Under the pieces are notes generated by a model. The model did no database searches and had not been told where the DNA came from. It saw nothing but the letters and a program-made list of their open reading frames with translations. From Entophlyctis helioformis (Eukaryota > Chytridiomycota > Chytridiomycetes > Chytridiales > Chytriomycetaceae): a stretch of 34,777 nucleotides of DNA. The DNA lies in NCBI GenBank assembly GCA_025526915.1, contig JAHLKH010000238.1, positions 1-34,777 of the forward strand, read 5' to 3'. The translations under genes were made by a program, and so were the position numbers. This document shows positions 1-10,372 of the stretch, piece by piece (the stretch's first letter is position 1; the number at the start of each line of letters is the position of its first letter).

Positions 1-54
1 TGCCGTGAGCTCGCCATTGCTGAGCGGGACGCCGGTCACAAACGCTGTGCTCAT
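1..54 (-). CDS. possible 5' end of a gene running off the left edge
   Basis: An ATG at 54 on the minus strand opens 18 codons without a stop to the window edge. It lies about 150 bp downstream of the poly(A) signal of the Rho GEF gene on the same strand, so a tandem downstream gene could begin here. There is too little sequence to recognise a family. It could equally be a chance opening in intergenic DNA. Confidence 0.22.
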   Translation of the reverse strand, partial: MSTAFVTGVPLSNGELTA

Positions 55-202
55 CGCCAATCGCCAGATGCCGAGATGCCGAAAGACGGAGCTGTGCACC
101 AAGCATGCAAAGGCAAAATGCACAGGCAACAATGGCGAATGTTTGGGTAAACCCAGACGCAGACACCGGCGGGCCACAGCTTTTGGACTCGACCAAGTAT
201 GA

Positions 203-208
203 TTTATT
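203..208 (-). promoter_or_regulatory. poly(A) signal AATAAA of the Rho GEF gene
   Basis: The minus strand reads AATAAA about 40 nt downstream of the TAG stop at 248-250, the usual position for a cleavage and polyadenylation signal. Confidence 0.6.
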
Positions 209-247
209 GCCCCTTTCATCGCTTCCTTCAATGCCGCGCCACTCGCT

Positions 248-3200
248 CTACTCGTCCAAATCGCGCCGTGTCGGAGATGTGTCTGCCGGCTGCGGCGTCA
301 TGGGTCCCGGCGACGTCGATCCCTGCTGAGGCTTGAGCGACCTGCGCACCTTGCCCATGACGCCAATGCCGCTGCGCCGCTTCTCGGCCTGCTGGTTAAC
401 AGCGCTCATGTTCTCTGGTCCGCCAACGCCACCAGCGCCTCCTTCAGCCAGGAACGAGTCAATATCAAACCCGCTCGAGACCGTCACGTCTGTTGCCTGG
501 TCAAGTACTGCCATGGACGGCCGATCCTGTGCTGACAGGGGCGAAATGGAGCTCCGATCTTTTGTTGGCGACGACAGCTGCCCGCCCTTGTCAATCGACC
601 GCCGCTGTGCTGACGGTTCCAGCACAGGAGGGTACTGCATGCTGAGCAGCTGCGGCGATGATTGGACGTGCTGCTGTGGTGAGGATGATGCCTGTGCATG
701 CGGCAGACGCGGCGACGGCGACGGCGACGGCGATGCTGCGGACCCTTCGCCCTTTGTGCGCGAAACAGAAGTGTCCAGCGCAGGTGTCGAGAACCGAAAG
801 ATGCTCGACAGCCGCTTGCCGGCCGTCTCCTTGCGAACCAACCGCGACTTTGAAGTCGACAGCGCGTTTGCGCCAGCTGATCCGCCAGCAATCGCCGATG
901 CAGATGTGGCAGACAGGTTTGGGCTCTGTGACGCTGGACTGGGGATCTCTGGCCGCTCTTGGATGGCGTCGCCCATGCTGCCTCGCGCTGTTGACATGCG
1001 CGTGTCTTGCCGTGACGATGCAATGCTGGCTGACCCCGACCCCGCACTCCCACCACCAAGCGAGCCTCCGCCTCCAAACCCACCGAGATGGCCAGTTCCA
1101 AAAAACAGCGCGCCTTGTCCATTCGGATCATCGGGAATGCCAGCTGTTGTCGGCGTGCCATAGTCGTCGCCTCCACTCAGCTGCTGCTGCATCTGCGACG
1201 GGTTCTGCGACTGTGGCTGAGACGACGGATCGTCATTGCGCCGCATCTTGAACAGTTGAAGGAGCGACGAGTTGCGTTTGATCGTCGGGGTCTCCTCGTT
1301 GCGGATCCTGTCAGCATCGTTGATGGGCAGCCCCTTTCTCGTCGAGGCATCCGAGGTGCGTCTCTTGACCTTGAAGGGCAGCGACAACGACGACGAGTAG
1401 TTATCGTCGTAGGCGGACAGAGGCGGCCGATCGTCGTACTCGGCCGGTTGGCGCGCAAGATTGAGCAACTTGTATCGTCCAGTCTGCATGCGCACATATG
1501 CCTGCTCGATGTCGTAGTGCAATGCACAGAAACGCGCACGGGTGGATTCGGCTTCTTGTAACCACGAATTCTTGTCGTAGACGCTCAGAGCCTGCATCAA
1601 GTACGTCTCTTGCTCAAGATGCACAATCTGGAACATTGTTTTCTCTGTCGGGGAGTTGGTCAGCACTCGCTTGCATCCACGAGAGGGATGTCCAGCATGA
1701 CGCTGCTCTAACCTGACGCGTCCGGCTTGTCCAGCAAAACGACAGACTCGAGAGGCATGGGCGGCTTGAACAGCTGCAGATGATCGCCCTTTTTCGGACG
1801 CACCATCATGATCATGTCTGAAAACACCATGAGCGTCACGTCCACAGGCACGTTGGACGACTTTTTGTGGTACATGAGCGGCTTTTCAGAAATGAGCTCG
1901 CGGCCATCAACAGCAATCGTGAATCTCTGTCAACCAAGCAGAGGTGTTAGCTTTGGCCGTGTACGCTGCTTGCCACGAGCCGCATGTGCAGATGTGGCAG
2001 GCATACCTCGGCAACCACGCCAAAATCGAGTATCTCGTCCATGAGTCTGATCCGATACGCCGCCTCGCGCTTTTTAAGCGTGTCATTGACGTTCGAGATG
2101 ATGGCCTCGATCTCAATCAGCAGGCCAGTGAGGGCGATATGCTCGTGGCTGTTGGTGTCCAGGTTGGGCAGCAATCGCTTGAACAGCAGCGGGTAGCGGG
2201 TGATGCGATGCATGGGTTTGACGAGCATGTCTGCGATAGTGAGCTTGTGCAGCTTGGGATTAGACTCGCATTTCTGTCGTGCAGTGCCATGGCGTGGTGT
2301 AAGACCCCCGATAACGGTTAGTCCAGTAGTCACAATGCCCGGCGTCGATGAGCCAGAAACGATGCGTACTTGAAGCAGCTTTTGGAACGCAGTGTCGCTG
2401 GACATTCTGCCAAGGATGCGGCGTGCGTGGTGCTGGTTGCCGCAGTACGTTGTGTAGCATTTGAAGTGGGGAACCTATGCACGGCCAAGGTCAGCATTGA
2501 ATGCAGGTTGGCATGGCAGTTACGTCAAGCGGCCTACAGCGTCTGTGAAGCACTTGATGATGGGGCCAGGGCTGATGTCTTCCGAGACCTCTTTGAGCGC
2601 TTTCCCAAGCGAGTCGTGCACAGCGCTGATCTCCTGGATGTTGCTAAAGATCTGCTCGAGCGTCGGTACGTCCAAAAGGCCAGACGCCTCAAACGGCGAT
2701 AGGAATGCCTGCGGTATCCCCATGGCAGCGCAGAGTGTGAGATGGCTTGCCACGACACGTCAAGCTGCATCACGTGGCCAGTTAGAGGCTTTCAAAAGCG
2801 CGGCTTGCCTGGATCACGTTCTTGATGTCTTGACAGTAGTTGTTCTCAGAATCGAGAATCTCTGACAGGATCTCACGCTGCTTCTTGATCTGCGGTGTGT
2901 TTGGGTCTCGGGGTGCATGGAAGTTCTTGTCCGAGCGTGCCTACAACCCGACAGCACGCCTAAGCAGCGTTCCAAGACTAGCGTCGCATGTGCAGTTGAA
3001 TCGGCTACTTACAATGACCTTGAAGAACGTGTGTGAAAAGTCAACGTTTTCCAGCTGCAGTGGCCGGTCTTCGTCCTTGACCAAGATCGAGTCTGGGGCA
3101 AGCAAGGTCCATGTCAGCAGCGTGGTGAACAGCACTTGGAACAGTCACGACCAGCAAGCAGGGCACTGACCGCCCTTGGGCCCGGCATAGACGAGCACAA

Positions 3201-6200
3201 AGTCGTTGGGCGACCCCGTCAGATTGGCCTTTTCCATGATGCGCGTAATGACTTCAAGCGTCGACTGGTTTTCTTTGATGTAGATGGCCTTCTTTGACTG
3301 CATCTTGGTCGTTGGATCCTCAATGGCCACGCGTATCAGGCCGCCGTCCTGCAGATCCTCGGCGCTGCCGCCAGTGTTGGGCTGCCAAGTGCCATACAGC
3401 GAGGATGAGCTCAATGCCAGCAGCTGCGGATGGCATGCACAGCACCTACTGTTGCCACCGATGCCGAAATAGCCGATCGACTACCGTTGGCAGAGTCGCT
3501 TCCCGCGTTTCGCTCCAAGTCCTGGGCCTGCTGGAGCGCTTCCTGGGCATTCGCCTGCTGCTGCAGACTCTGCATCTGCAAACGGCGCTTCTGGAGCTCG
3601 TGTTTGAGCATCTCGAGCCGTTTGCTGTTGCGGTCGAGCTGCGACGTGACATCCATCTCTTGCTGGCTTTTCTTGCCAGACTTGCCCAGCTTCATGCCAC
3701 TGCCACCGCCACTGCCGCCACTGCCGCCGCCGTGCTTGGCCTTTGTGATCTTTTCGAGACCGTCTCGGATCTTCATCTCGATATCAATCTCCTTTTGAAG
3801 AGCACCAAGCTTCTCTGTTACCAGACGCAGCTTCTCAGAGTGCACCTGGACGATAACGACATTGAGCGAAAGGTATCCAAGGAGCATGCGTGAGGGAGGA
3901 GGCGTGTGCCGTTTGTGCAGCAACACCAGGGCGGATCCCAGAACAGATTGTGGGGGGTCAAGAAAGAAGGATGAAGAATGTCAGTGCTTGGCATGCAGTC
4001 GGCGACTGGGTAAATGCATGCGGAGTTGCGGTGCTGCGTGGAGTGTGGTTCTCAGACCGTCAAAGTCAGGAGGGCCAGCCAGCCATCACGCGATCGATGC
4101 AATGAATTGGCCATCGTCCGTGTTCCCGCTCCCAGGCTTGGCGCGCGACTGCTGCGATCCGTCACACATGCAGCTGTCAAGCAAAGCAAGGCGCTGAACG
4201 CACCTCTGGCCCAACTTCCAAGTCGATCGCAGCCGACGGCTTTGAGCAAGTGACGCGGATGAGGTTGCGGCAGTTGCGATGGCACAAGTATCCACACGCT
4301 GTTGGGATGGACGATAGTGTCAGCAACTGCAACTGCCGTGCATGCGCGTAGTTGGCAAGCCATGGTGGCGGTCTGGGAACCCACATTCGCAGCGATGCGC
4401 AGACAATGCATCGTCTGTGCCCTTATCCAGCGCCAGCTTGAGATTGCAGTACTCGCAGAACATGTGCTCGTTCATGGTGTATGGCAGGAACGTGTGGCTT
4501 GGCGCAGACGAGTCGAATGCCCGCGACACGGTCTGATCCATCAATGGGAACGCAAGTCATGTGAGTGGATACCGCAGTGTTTGGATGGTGAAGTTGGTCA
4601 GAACACAACATACACTTTGCACGCTGATGTTGCGTGACTTTGTCGCGGGTTGTGACGCAGGCGTGTCGTCATTGTCACCGCGCAGAGAGGACGTGCTGCG
4701 TGTGCGGCCGAGTGCCGCGTGTGCCTGCACCTGCACCTGTGCCTGCTGTGCCTGCACGCTGGTTGTGCGCTTGCGCGCCAGGTTGATTGACTTGGACACG
4801 ACAGAGTCTGCTTCGGGAAAAATGCCTTCCAGCGTAGAAAAGATCTTCTCCCAGACAACCGCATCTGCAGGGACCGTGCTAGCCAGATCTGCCAGCCGCT
4901 CAATGGCGCGCGTGTGCTGGATGGTTGTTACGTGGAGCGTCCCACCTGGCCCATACAACCATGGCATGTGCAAGAATGAGCTGTCAAGCACACCAGAATC
5001 GTTTCCAAGGAGGATAGCTTACGCAGGTCGTTCCGCATGGCCTGGTAGAATGCGCTCTTTCTGAACCGCTTGATTTCATATGCCTCGGCTGACATGTGAA
5101 AGTCGTTCTCGCCATCGGACGGCATGTATGTCCCTGCATAGATACTCTCGAGCGTCTGCATGGCAACAAACGAAATGTCATCCAGAATGGTTGGATCCGG
5201 CGACTCGAGGCAGCTGGTGATGGCGTCGATGATCTCCTCGATGGTTGGGTCGTTGATGTCTGTTGGCCATCTGAGTGGAAACGATGCGCGCGTTGCCGAG
5301 AGATACTCTCTGTACATTGCTTTTGCGCCGCCAATGCGGCTGGCCGGCGTCATGTGTTGCCAGTTTGTGCGGTATGCAATCGTGTCGAGCCGAAAGAACT
5401 GCGTCGAGGTGGCGCCCACCCCATGATTCAAAAGAAGATCGCGTCAGCCACGACGGGTGAACAACAGCTCCCCATGTTGGATGGAGCTTGGCTTACGTAA
5501 AAGTTTTCGAGACGCTTCCAGATCAGAAACATGAGAAAGTATATCCTGTGGGCGACGGCACATGTCAGCAGGTGTTGGCGGGCAGAGTCAGTGCGCTTGC
5601 AGCGTGCACAGGAGTCGCGAGGTAACTACCTCGTGACTGGATGGTTCCAGATTCCGGAAAAGCCCTTCATCTCAATGTCTTTGAGGAATCCCTCTTCATC
5701 GGGCACAGCGATGCTGTCTGCGCTTCTCCGACGAGGGTTGGATGCACGCAGAGAGTTGAGGGTGCTGCGTGACGCGAGCGCGGTCTCAAGATGGCTGACG
5801 AGTGCAGCATGCGTGCCGCTGAGCGGCCGTTCGCTGCTCCCGGCACTCACCGTCAATCCAGCAGCACCACCCGGATTGCCCATGGCACTGGCAGTGCTGC
5901 CTGCGATCAAGGACGAGTGTGCATTCGTTCCAGTGGTGGATGCGTTCCCGTTGGCGTTGTGTCCAGCAGGCACAGGCGGCGGCAGGACCTGTGCCATTGA
6001 GTTGAGGATGTGGATGGCAAACGACGAGCGCGAGCGGACAATGGGCGAGACGGAGCTTGCAAAGGGCGACCAGACGTAGTTGGCACGCTGGAAGGCGCTT
6101 GCCGGCTGCGAGGACGACAGACCTCGGTTGATTGGCGACTGCTGCAGATCATCGTCCGAGATGCCGACCGATCGCGACAGGATGTCATTCGAATCGTCGG

Positions 6201-6591
6201 CGCCAGAACCAGCCGCGGCGCCGCCATCGTGCCCGCCTGACGAGCCCAGACCAGCAATCCCGAGACTGCCGCTTGTGCTCATGCTGGCACTGATGGCTCT
6301 CGGGCTTCGCGACTGCCGCAGGGCATCCAGCTGCTGGTCACGGCTGGCGCCAATGTCGAGCATGTTGCCCAGCGATCGCGACACCCTGCTCTCCTTGTTT
6401 GACTTGCGGTTGGCAAGCCCCTCGAGCGAATCGCCGACTGTTGTTGATATCGAAAGCTTTGAGGGCCGTGTGCTGCCCGACCGTTGCGATCCCAGCATGT
6501 TTTGTGCGCCAGCACTCCGCGAGCGTGTGTGTGGCGCTGTGCTGGTTGCCGGCGTGCCAGTCATGGCCTTGCGAGCGGGATCTGCTTGCAT
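248..6591 (-). CDS. multidomain Rho guanine nucleotide exchange factor (C1, HR1-like, RA, DH-PH)
   Basis: Predicted activator of a Rho-family GTPase through its DH-PH module. Exons read on the minus strand: 6591-5630, 5545-5497, 5398-5023, 4945-4614, 4532-4385 and 4298 onward; phases match at every junction. The first 320 residues are Ser/Gly-rich. Exons 5 and 6 form a C1 zinc finger (His-x12-Cys-x2-Cys, then CESC, HRNC and a final Cys with correct end spacing). Around 3866-3450 lies an HR1-like coiled coil. About 3425-3010 encodes a Ras-association-type fold. The DH domain spans about 2940-1950 (start helix YCQDI, CR3 motif near KPMHRITRYPLLFKRLL) and the PH domain about 1927-1560, ending in a Trp-containing helix. 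The C-terminal 400 residues are Ser/Pro-rich and basic, probably regulatory. One DH intron (2709-2808) is GC-AG. Exon borders between C1, HR1 and RA are unresolved (about 4200-3420). The helical region coded at 5398-4614 is not recognised. Confidence 0.85.
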
Positions 6592-6734
6592 GGTGTGCGT
6601 GCGGCGGGGTGTTGGTATGCCCTCGGCAGCGGCAATGCGATTGTCCTTTTATGGCAGCTCCACTGGCGGATGATGCAGGGATGCGACGCACAGCGTATGT
6701 ATTGAAGGTGCAGTTGCAGAAACACAGAAAACGT

Positions 6735-6740
6735 TTTATT
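6735..6740 (-). promoter_or_regulatory. poly(A) signal AATAAA of RSPH1
   Basis: AATAAA on the minus strand about 28 nt beyond the RSPH1 stop. The remaining 140 bp to the Rho GEF start at 6591 would hold the Rho GEF promoter. Confidence 0.6.
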
Positions 6741-6767
6741 GTGCTGGGACAGTCACGGCACGGTTGT

Positions 6768-7629
6768 TCACGAGACTGGAGCGACGTCCATACCGACCAG
6801 AGTCGGATCGTTGATGACCTTCTTATAGCCCGTCTTTGGAAACTGGATGTGGACAGGCATGTCCATGCGGTCGTCTGTCGCAAACGTACCAATGACCTTG
6901 TGGTCTGCGTACTGGATCTCGCCTGGGCCGCTGAGGTGACCCTCTGTCCACGATCCCGATTTCTGCATTTGGATGCCAGCCAGGATAGCGTCAGCCAGAT
7001 GCTTTTCTGCTGAGCGTCGGGCTCTGCAGACATGCAATGTCCTCTGGACAACACACCTTTGAGCCATTCTGGTACGTGTAGACGCCGCGGCCTTGCTTGA
7101 GATCGTTTTCCCAAGAGCCTTGGTAGACATCGCCGTTGGCGTAGAGGTACACACCCTGCCCATGGCGCTTGCCGCCTACAAAGTCGCCTATGGCCAGACC
7201 AGAGTCAGCATCGCATCCGCAGAGTGGCGCGTCGCGTCGCGGCATGCTGCCAGACGATACTGCCGTGCCGACCTTTGTACTTTGAGCCGTCAGGGTAGAC
7301 AAAGTAGCCTTGGCCGCTTCGAAGACCATCTTCGTACTGGCCAATGTAGCGATGCCCAGCCTTCCACCTGTATGCGCCTTGGCCAGACCGCTTGCCGGTC
7401 GAGTAGTTGCCGTCATAGACATCGCCGTTTGGGAATGCGTTTTTGCCCTTGCCGTGGCGCTCCTTGGCGGCATTGCGCTCGCCCTCGTAGACCTGCCAGT
7501 GCGATCCAGATGCCGTCCAAAGGAGGCGTCAGTGTGTGTATTTTCACCAGCAGATCTGTCCAGCAGCGGGCTTACGCCGATGGTGGGGCCTTCTTCCTTG
7601 TCGCCGTTCTCGGATCCTGCGTCAGACAT
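6768..7629 (-). CDS. RSPH1: radial spoke head protein 1 homologue (MORN repeats)
   Basis: Four exons (7629-7576, 7492-7273, 7187-7057, 6962-6768) give a 199-residue protein with matching phases. It begins with the acidic MSD start typical of RSPH1. Five or so MORN repeats follow (YEGERN, YDGNYSTGKRSGQG, YIGQYEDGLRSGQG, GDFVGGKRHGQG and YQGSWENDLKQGRG types), then a degenerate repeat and a short tail. RSPH1 sits in the head of axonemal radial spokes and is needed for normal flagellar beating. Its presence is the best evidence that this organism makes motile flagella. MORN proteins are diverse, but repeat order, size and N-terminus favour RSPH1 over lipid-kinase or junctophilin types. Introns of 83, 85 and 94 nt start with GTAAGC, GTCGGC and GTGTGT; the middle donor is weak. 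Confidence 0.85.
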
Positions 7630-7699
7630 GTTCTGTTGAGTTGCGAGGCAAGATGCGCGATGTCTCGGTTGCCCCCACTTTCGCCGTCGACGTCATCTA
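7630..7699. promoter_or_regulatory. 70-bp bidirectional promoter between RSPH1 and MOB2
   Basis: The two ATGs diverge and lie 70 bp apart, so both 5' UTRs and core promoters must overlap here. A CRE-like octamer, CGACGTCA, sits at 7688-7695. No TATA box is apparent. The function of the octamer is inference. Confidence 0.4.
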
Positions 7700-9140
7700 A
7701 TGAACTTTCTGACAAGGTCCGTGCGGCGACGACACCAGCAGGCTGCATGAGACGGCTGGAGCAGGGGAGGCTGGAGCAGGCGGCGGCTGCATGTTGCCAG
7801 TCGAGCTGCCCCCCTCATCGCCTTGTGTAGCACAGACAGCGTCCCGGCCCAAGCGGCGCATCTCTGCGAGCTTGCCGGCTGCGGCATGTTGTGGCTCTGC
7901 AAGCGCCTTGCTCGGCAGGCCGGCACGCAGATGCAACAAGGCTGGCGGCTGCATACAAGCGTTGAGCGGCATGGGCCGAGGCGTCCAGCGGTCAACTCTT
8001 CTGTACATGCAGGACCGGTGCTAACCACCTTGATGCTGCCGGACCTCTGCTGCTCCTTGCGCTCGGCGGCTTTGGCGACCGACAGCAAGTTTGGTCGCAG
8101 GCGAGACGGCGCCAAGCCGCTCTTCCTGTGCCAGCCCTTTGCATCGGCCAGTCTGGTCAACGGCAGCTTCAGGAAGATATCTGCTCTGCCCAAATACGTC
8201 GACGGCAACGAGTGGTATGTCTGTCTGTCCTCTCTGCTGTGCATGTCGCTGCGGGCATGCACATGCTTTCTGGTCCGACACCGGCCATCGAAGCTCCGCC
8301 CGCAAGCACCAGCAGATCCCGCCGTGCAGCACTGGATCTAACGCTCCAGATCAACTGCAATGGCAACGAATCGACATGCAATCCACCGACCCACCGACCC
8401 ACCGACCAGGCTTGCAGCAAATAGTAAGTGGCGGATCGTGCTGGATGCCAAGACGCAATCCACTCACCTTGTGCTCCGGATCTGGGCGCCTGCCGGCCTT
8501 GCAGCCATGGACTTTTTCACATACATCAACCTCTTCTTTGGGTCCGTCAGTGACTACTGCACGCCGAGCTCATGCGCTGTCATGCACGCTGGACTCAGGT
8601 CAGTCAGATGCTCTGTAGTAATGCAGTCGGTGCATGGCACGGCTCGCCTGGCTGGACGCGAGAGACGCCTGCTTACACCACCTTGGACGGAATGACAGCA
8701 ACGAGTACTATTGGGTAGACAGCCAAAAACGGAGTGTCAAGATACCTGCACCACAGTACATTGACTACGTCATGGCGTGGGTGCAGAATCTACTGACAGA
8801 CGAGAGCATATTCCCAACCAAAGCAGGTATGTGATTGAGCTGCGGTCGAGTGCCTGTCGCTGTTGCTGATGCCGTGCCGGCCATGCTTCAAGCAGACATG
8901 GAGTTTTCCAAAGACTTTGTAGCGACGGTCAAGATGATCTTCAAGCAGCTGTTTCGGGTCCTGGGCCACATCTACCACACACACTACGACAAGATCTTGC
9001 ACTTGTCATCAGAGGCGCATCTCAACTCATTGTTTGCGCACTTTGTGTGCTTTGCACGAGAGTTTGATCTCATTGACAAGAAGGAGATGGCGCCGATGGC
9101 GGACTACATTGCGTTCCTGGAAGAGCTCGGCAGAATATAA
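7700..9140 (+). CDS. mob2: MOB2-type activator of NDR/LATS-family kinases
   Basis: Six exons (7700-7716, 8086-8214, 8410-8423, 8505-8598, 8699-8826, 8896-9140) join to exactly 209 codons (208 residues plus stop). The protein starts MNFLTSKFGRRRD. It carries the Mob2-like block LFLCQPF...ALPKYVDGNEW, the Mob-fold helix AANTMDFFTYINLF, PQYIDYVMAWV, and the C-terminal EAHLNSLFAHF and IDKKEMAPM blocks. Mob2 proteins bind and activate NDR kinases (Cbk1, Orb6) in polarised growth and cell separation. The third exon is only 14 nt and restores the conserved Trp-x-Ala-Ala-Asn stretch exactly. The first exon is 17 nt and its donor (GTCCGT) is weak, so the 369-nt first intron is the least certain part. 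Family choice over Mob1 rests on the N-terminal block and the AQY/PQYIDY and KEMAP motifs. Confidence 0.85.
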
Positions 9141-9168
9141 GTCTCGTTCGCATCCACTGTGATTATCC

Positions 9169-9174
9169 TTTATT
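9169..9174 (-). promoter_or_regulatory. poly(A) signal AATAAA of the TBCA gene
   Basis: AATAAA on the minus strand about 100 nt past the TBCA stop and 29 nt past the convergent MOB2 stop at 9140. The two 3' UTRs probably overlap. Confidence 0.45.
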
Positions 9175-9273
9175 GCAGGAAAGGCCCTGGACAGAAGCAG
9201 CAACCATCAGTAAACGACGCTCCGCGCTCCGCCAGCGACTCGCGCACCGTCGTTGGGTGTCCGGCACTCCAGC

Positions 9274-9954
9274 TCAGGCGAGAGCAGCAGCAGCATCCTT
9301 GAGAATCTCACGCGCAGCAACGACCTCTTCGTTGGTGTTGTCCTGGCGCATCAGGCCAGTTAGCATGGCGGCCTTGGATGATCTCGGATGCGTCGGACAA
9401 CCGCCAGATGCGTCGGACAAGTCACGGATCGGACGAGCCATCCAGGCATGGGACTTACGACAAACGCCTCGAGGGCAGCAGCAAGGTCCTTGTGTGCAGC
9501 AGCTAGACGGCGCTTGGTGTCGGGGATAATCTGCACGGTCTCTTCCAAAACCTCGCGCTGAGCGCAAGACAGAGGCCAGTCAGCCAAAGGACAGTCGACA
9601 GCCGTCGACAGCAGCCGACAGCACAGCGGCAGCCGACAGCACTTGCCTGCTTGCGGATGTCCGCATCATCGGCACCGTTGGCAACGAGCTTGTCGATGCG
9701 GGCCTGCTGCGTCTCGCTTTCCTTGCCGTACGCCGCAAGCTCCTTGACGGTTCTGCAACGAGCACGGCAAGGGTTGCAGGTCAGCACGGGCCCAGCTTCG
9801 ACGGCCCCGGTCTGGCTGTGAGATGCACGCACCTCTTGGCAACGCCCGCCTTGATCTTCAACTCGCGCAGGGTCACAGGAACGGCCTTGGTTGCAGCAGC
9901 CGAAGCAGCCGTGGCAGTGGTGGCAGCCGTGGCAGTGGTGGCAGTCTGTGTCAT
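9274..9954 (-). CDS. TBCA: tubulin-binding cofactor A
   Basis: Four exons (9954-9833, 9752-9647, 9557-9459, 9342-9274) give 131 residues. TBCA is a small three-helix chaperone that captures beta-tubulin during folding. The match follows the family from LRELKIKAGVAKR through TVKELAAYGKE, the central DIRKQREVLEET and IPDTKRRLAAAHKDL, to EVVAAREILKDA. Intron 2 (9558-9646) is GC-AG: the exon ends CAG before GCAAGT, and only this site keeps DIRKQ joined in frame to REVLEE. The N-terminus carries an Ala/Thr-rich stretch of about 25 residues, unusual for this family. An in-frame upstream ATG at 10023 would add 23 residues. I chose 9954 because the extra sequence matches nothing in the family. Confidence 0.88.
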
Positions 9955-10235
9955 CAAGCCGTCAGCGCCAGCACCGTCCAGGCAAGTCTGGGCGACCGAC
10001 GCCCCAACCTTGTTTGCGAGCATCTGTTGGTGGGATTCCGATTGGTCGCTAACCCAACAACAATGACATAAAACGTGGCGCACAAATTGTGCTTTCAACC
10101 CATCAACAAGGTACGCAAGCGTCCTTGAGGTGGTGCACTGGCACACTGGCACACACACTGGCACACTGGCTCACACTCACTCACACACTTGCCCAGCACT
10201 TGCCCACCCCCAGGCCGCTTGCTCATCCTTGCGCC
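9955..10235. promoter_or_regulatory. divergent intergenic region with CA-rich simple repeats
   Basis: This stretch separates the TBCA start (minus) from the glycosyltransferase start (plus) and must hold both promoters. About 10136-10200 is a degenerate CACACTGG/CTCACACA simple repeat. I see no clear TATA box or further coding potential, apart from the possible 23-codon TBCA extension. Confidence 0.35.
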
Positions 10236-10341
10236 ATGGCCGTCACACTACCAAGCATTCGAACTGTATGTTCCCAGTGCACCACGGCGCTGTGTCGAGC
10301 ATGCGCACTCCCACTGACACGGGGGCTGTGCGCCATGCACG

Positions 10342-10372
<31 letters not shown>

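Noticed and set aside
333..1163. 276-codon plus-strand frame over the Rho GEF tail
   Set aside because: Antisense of the Ser/Pro-rich C-terminal exon; no start context, no domain.
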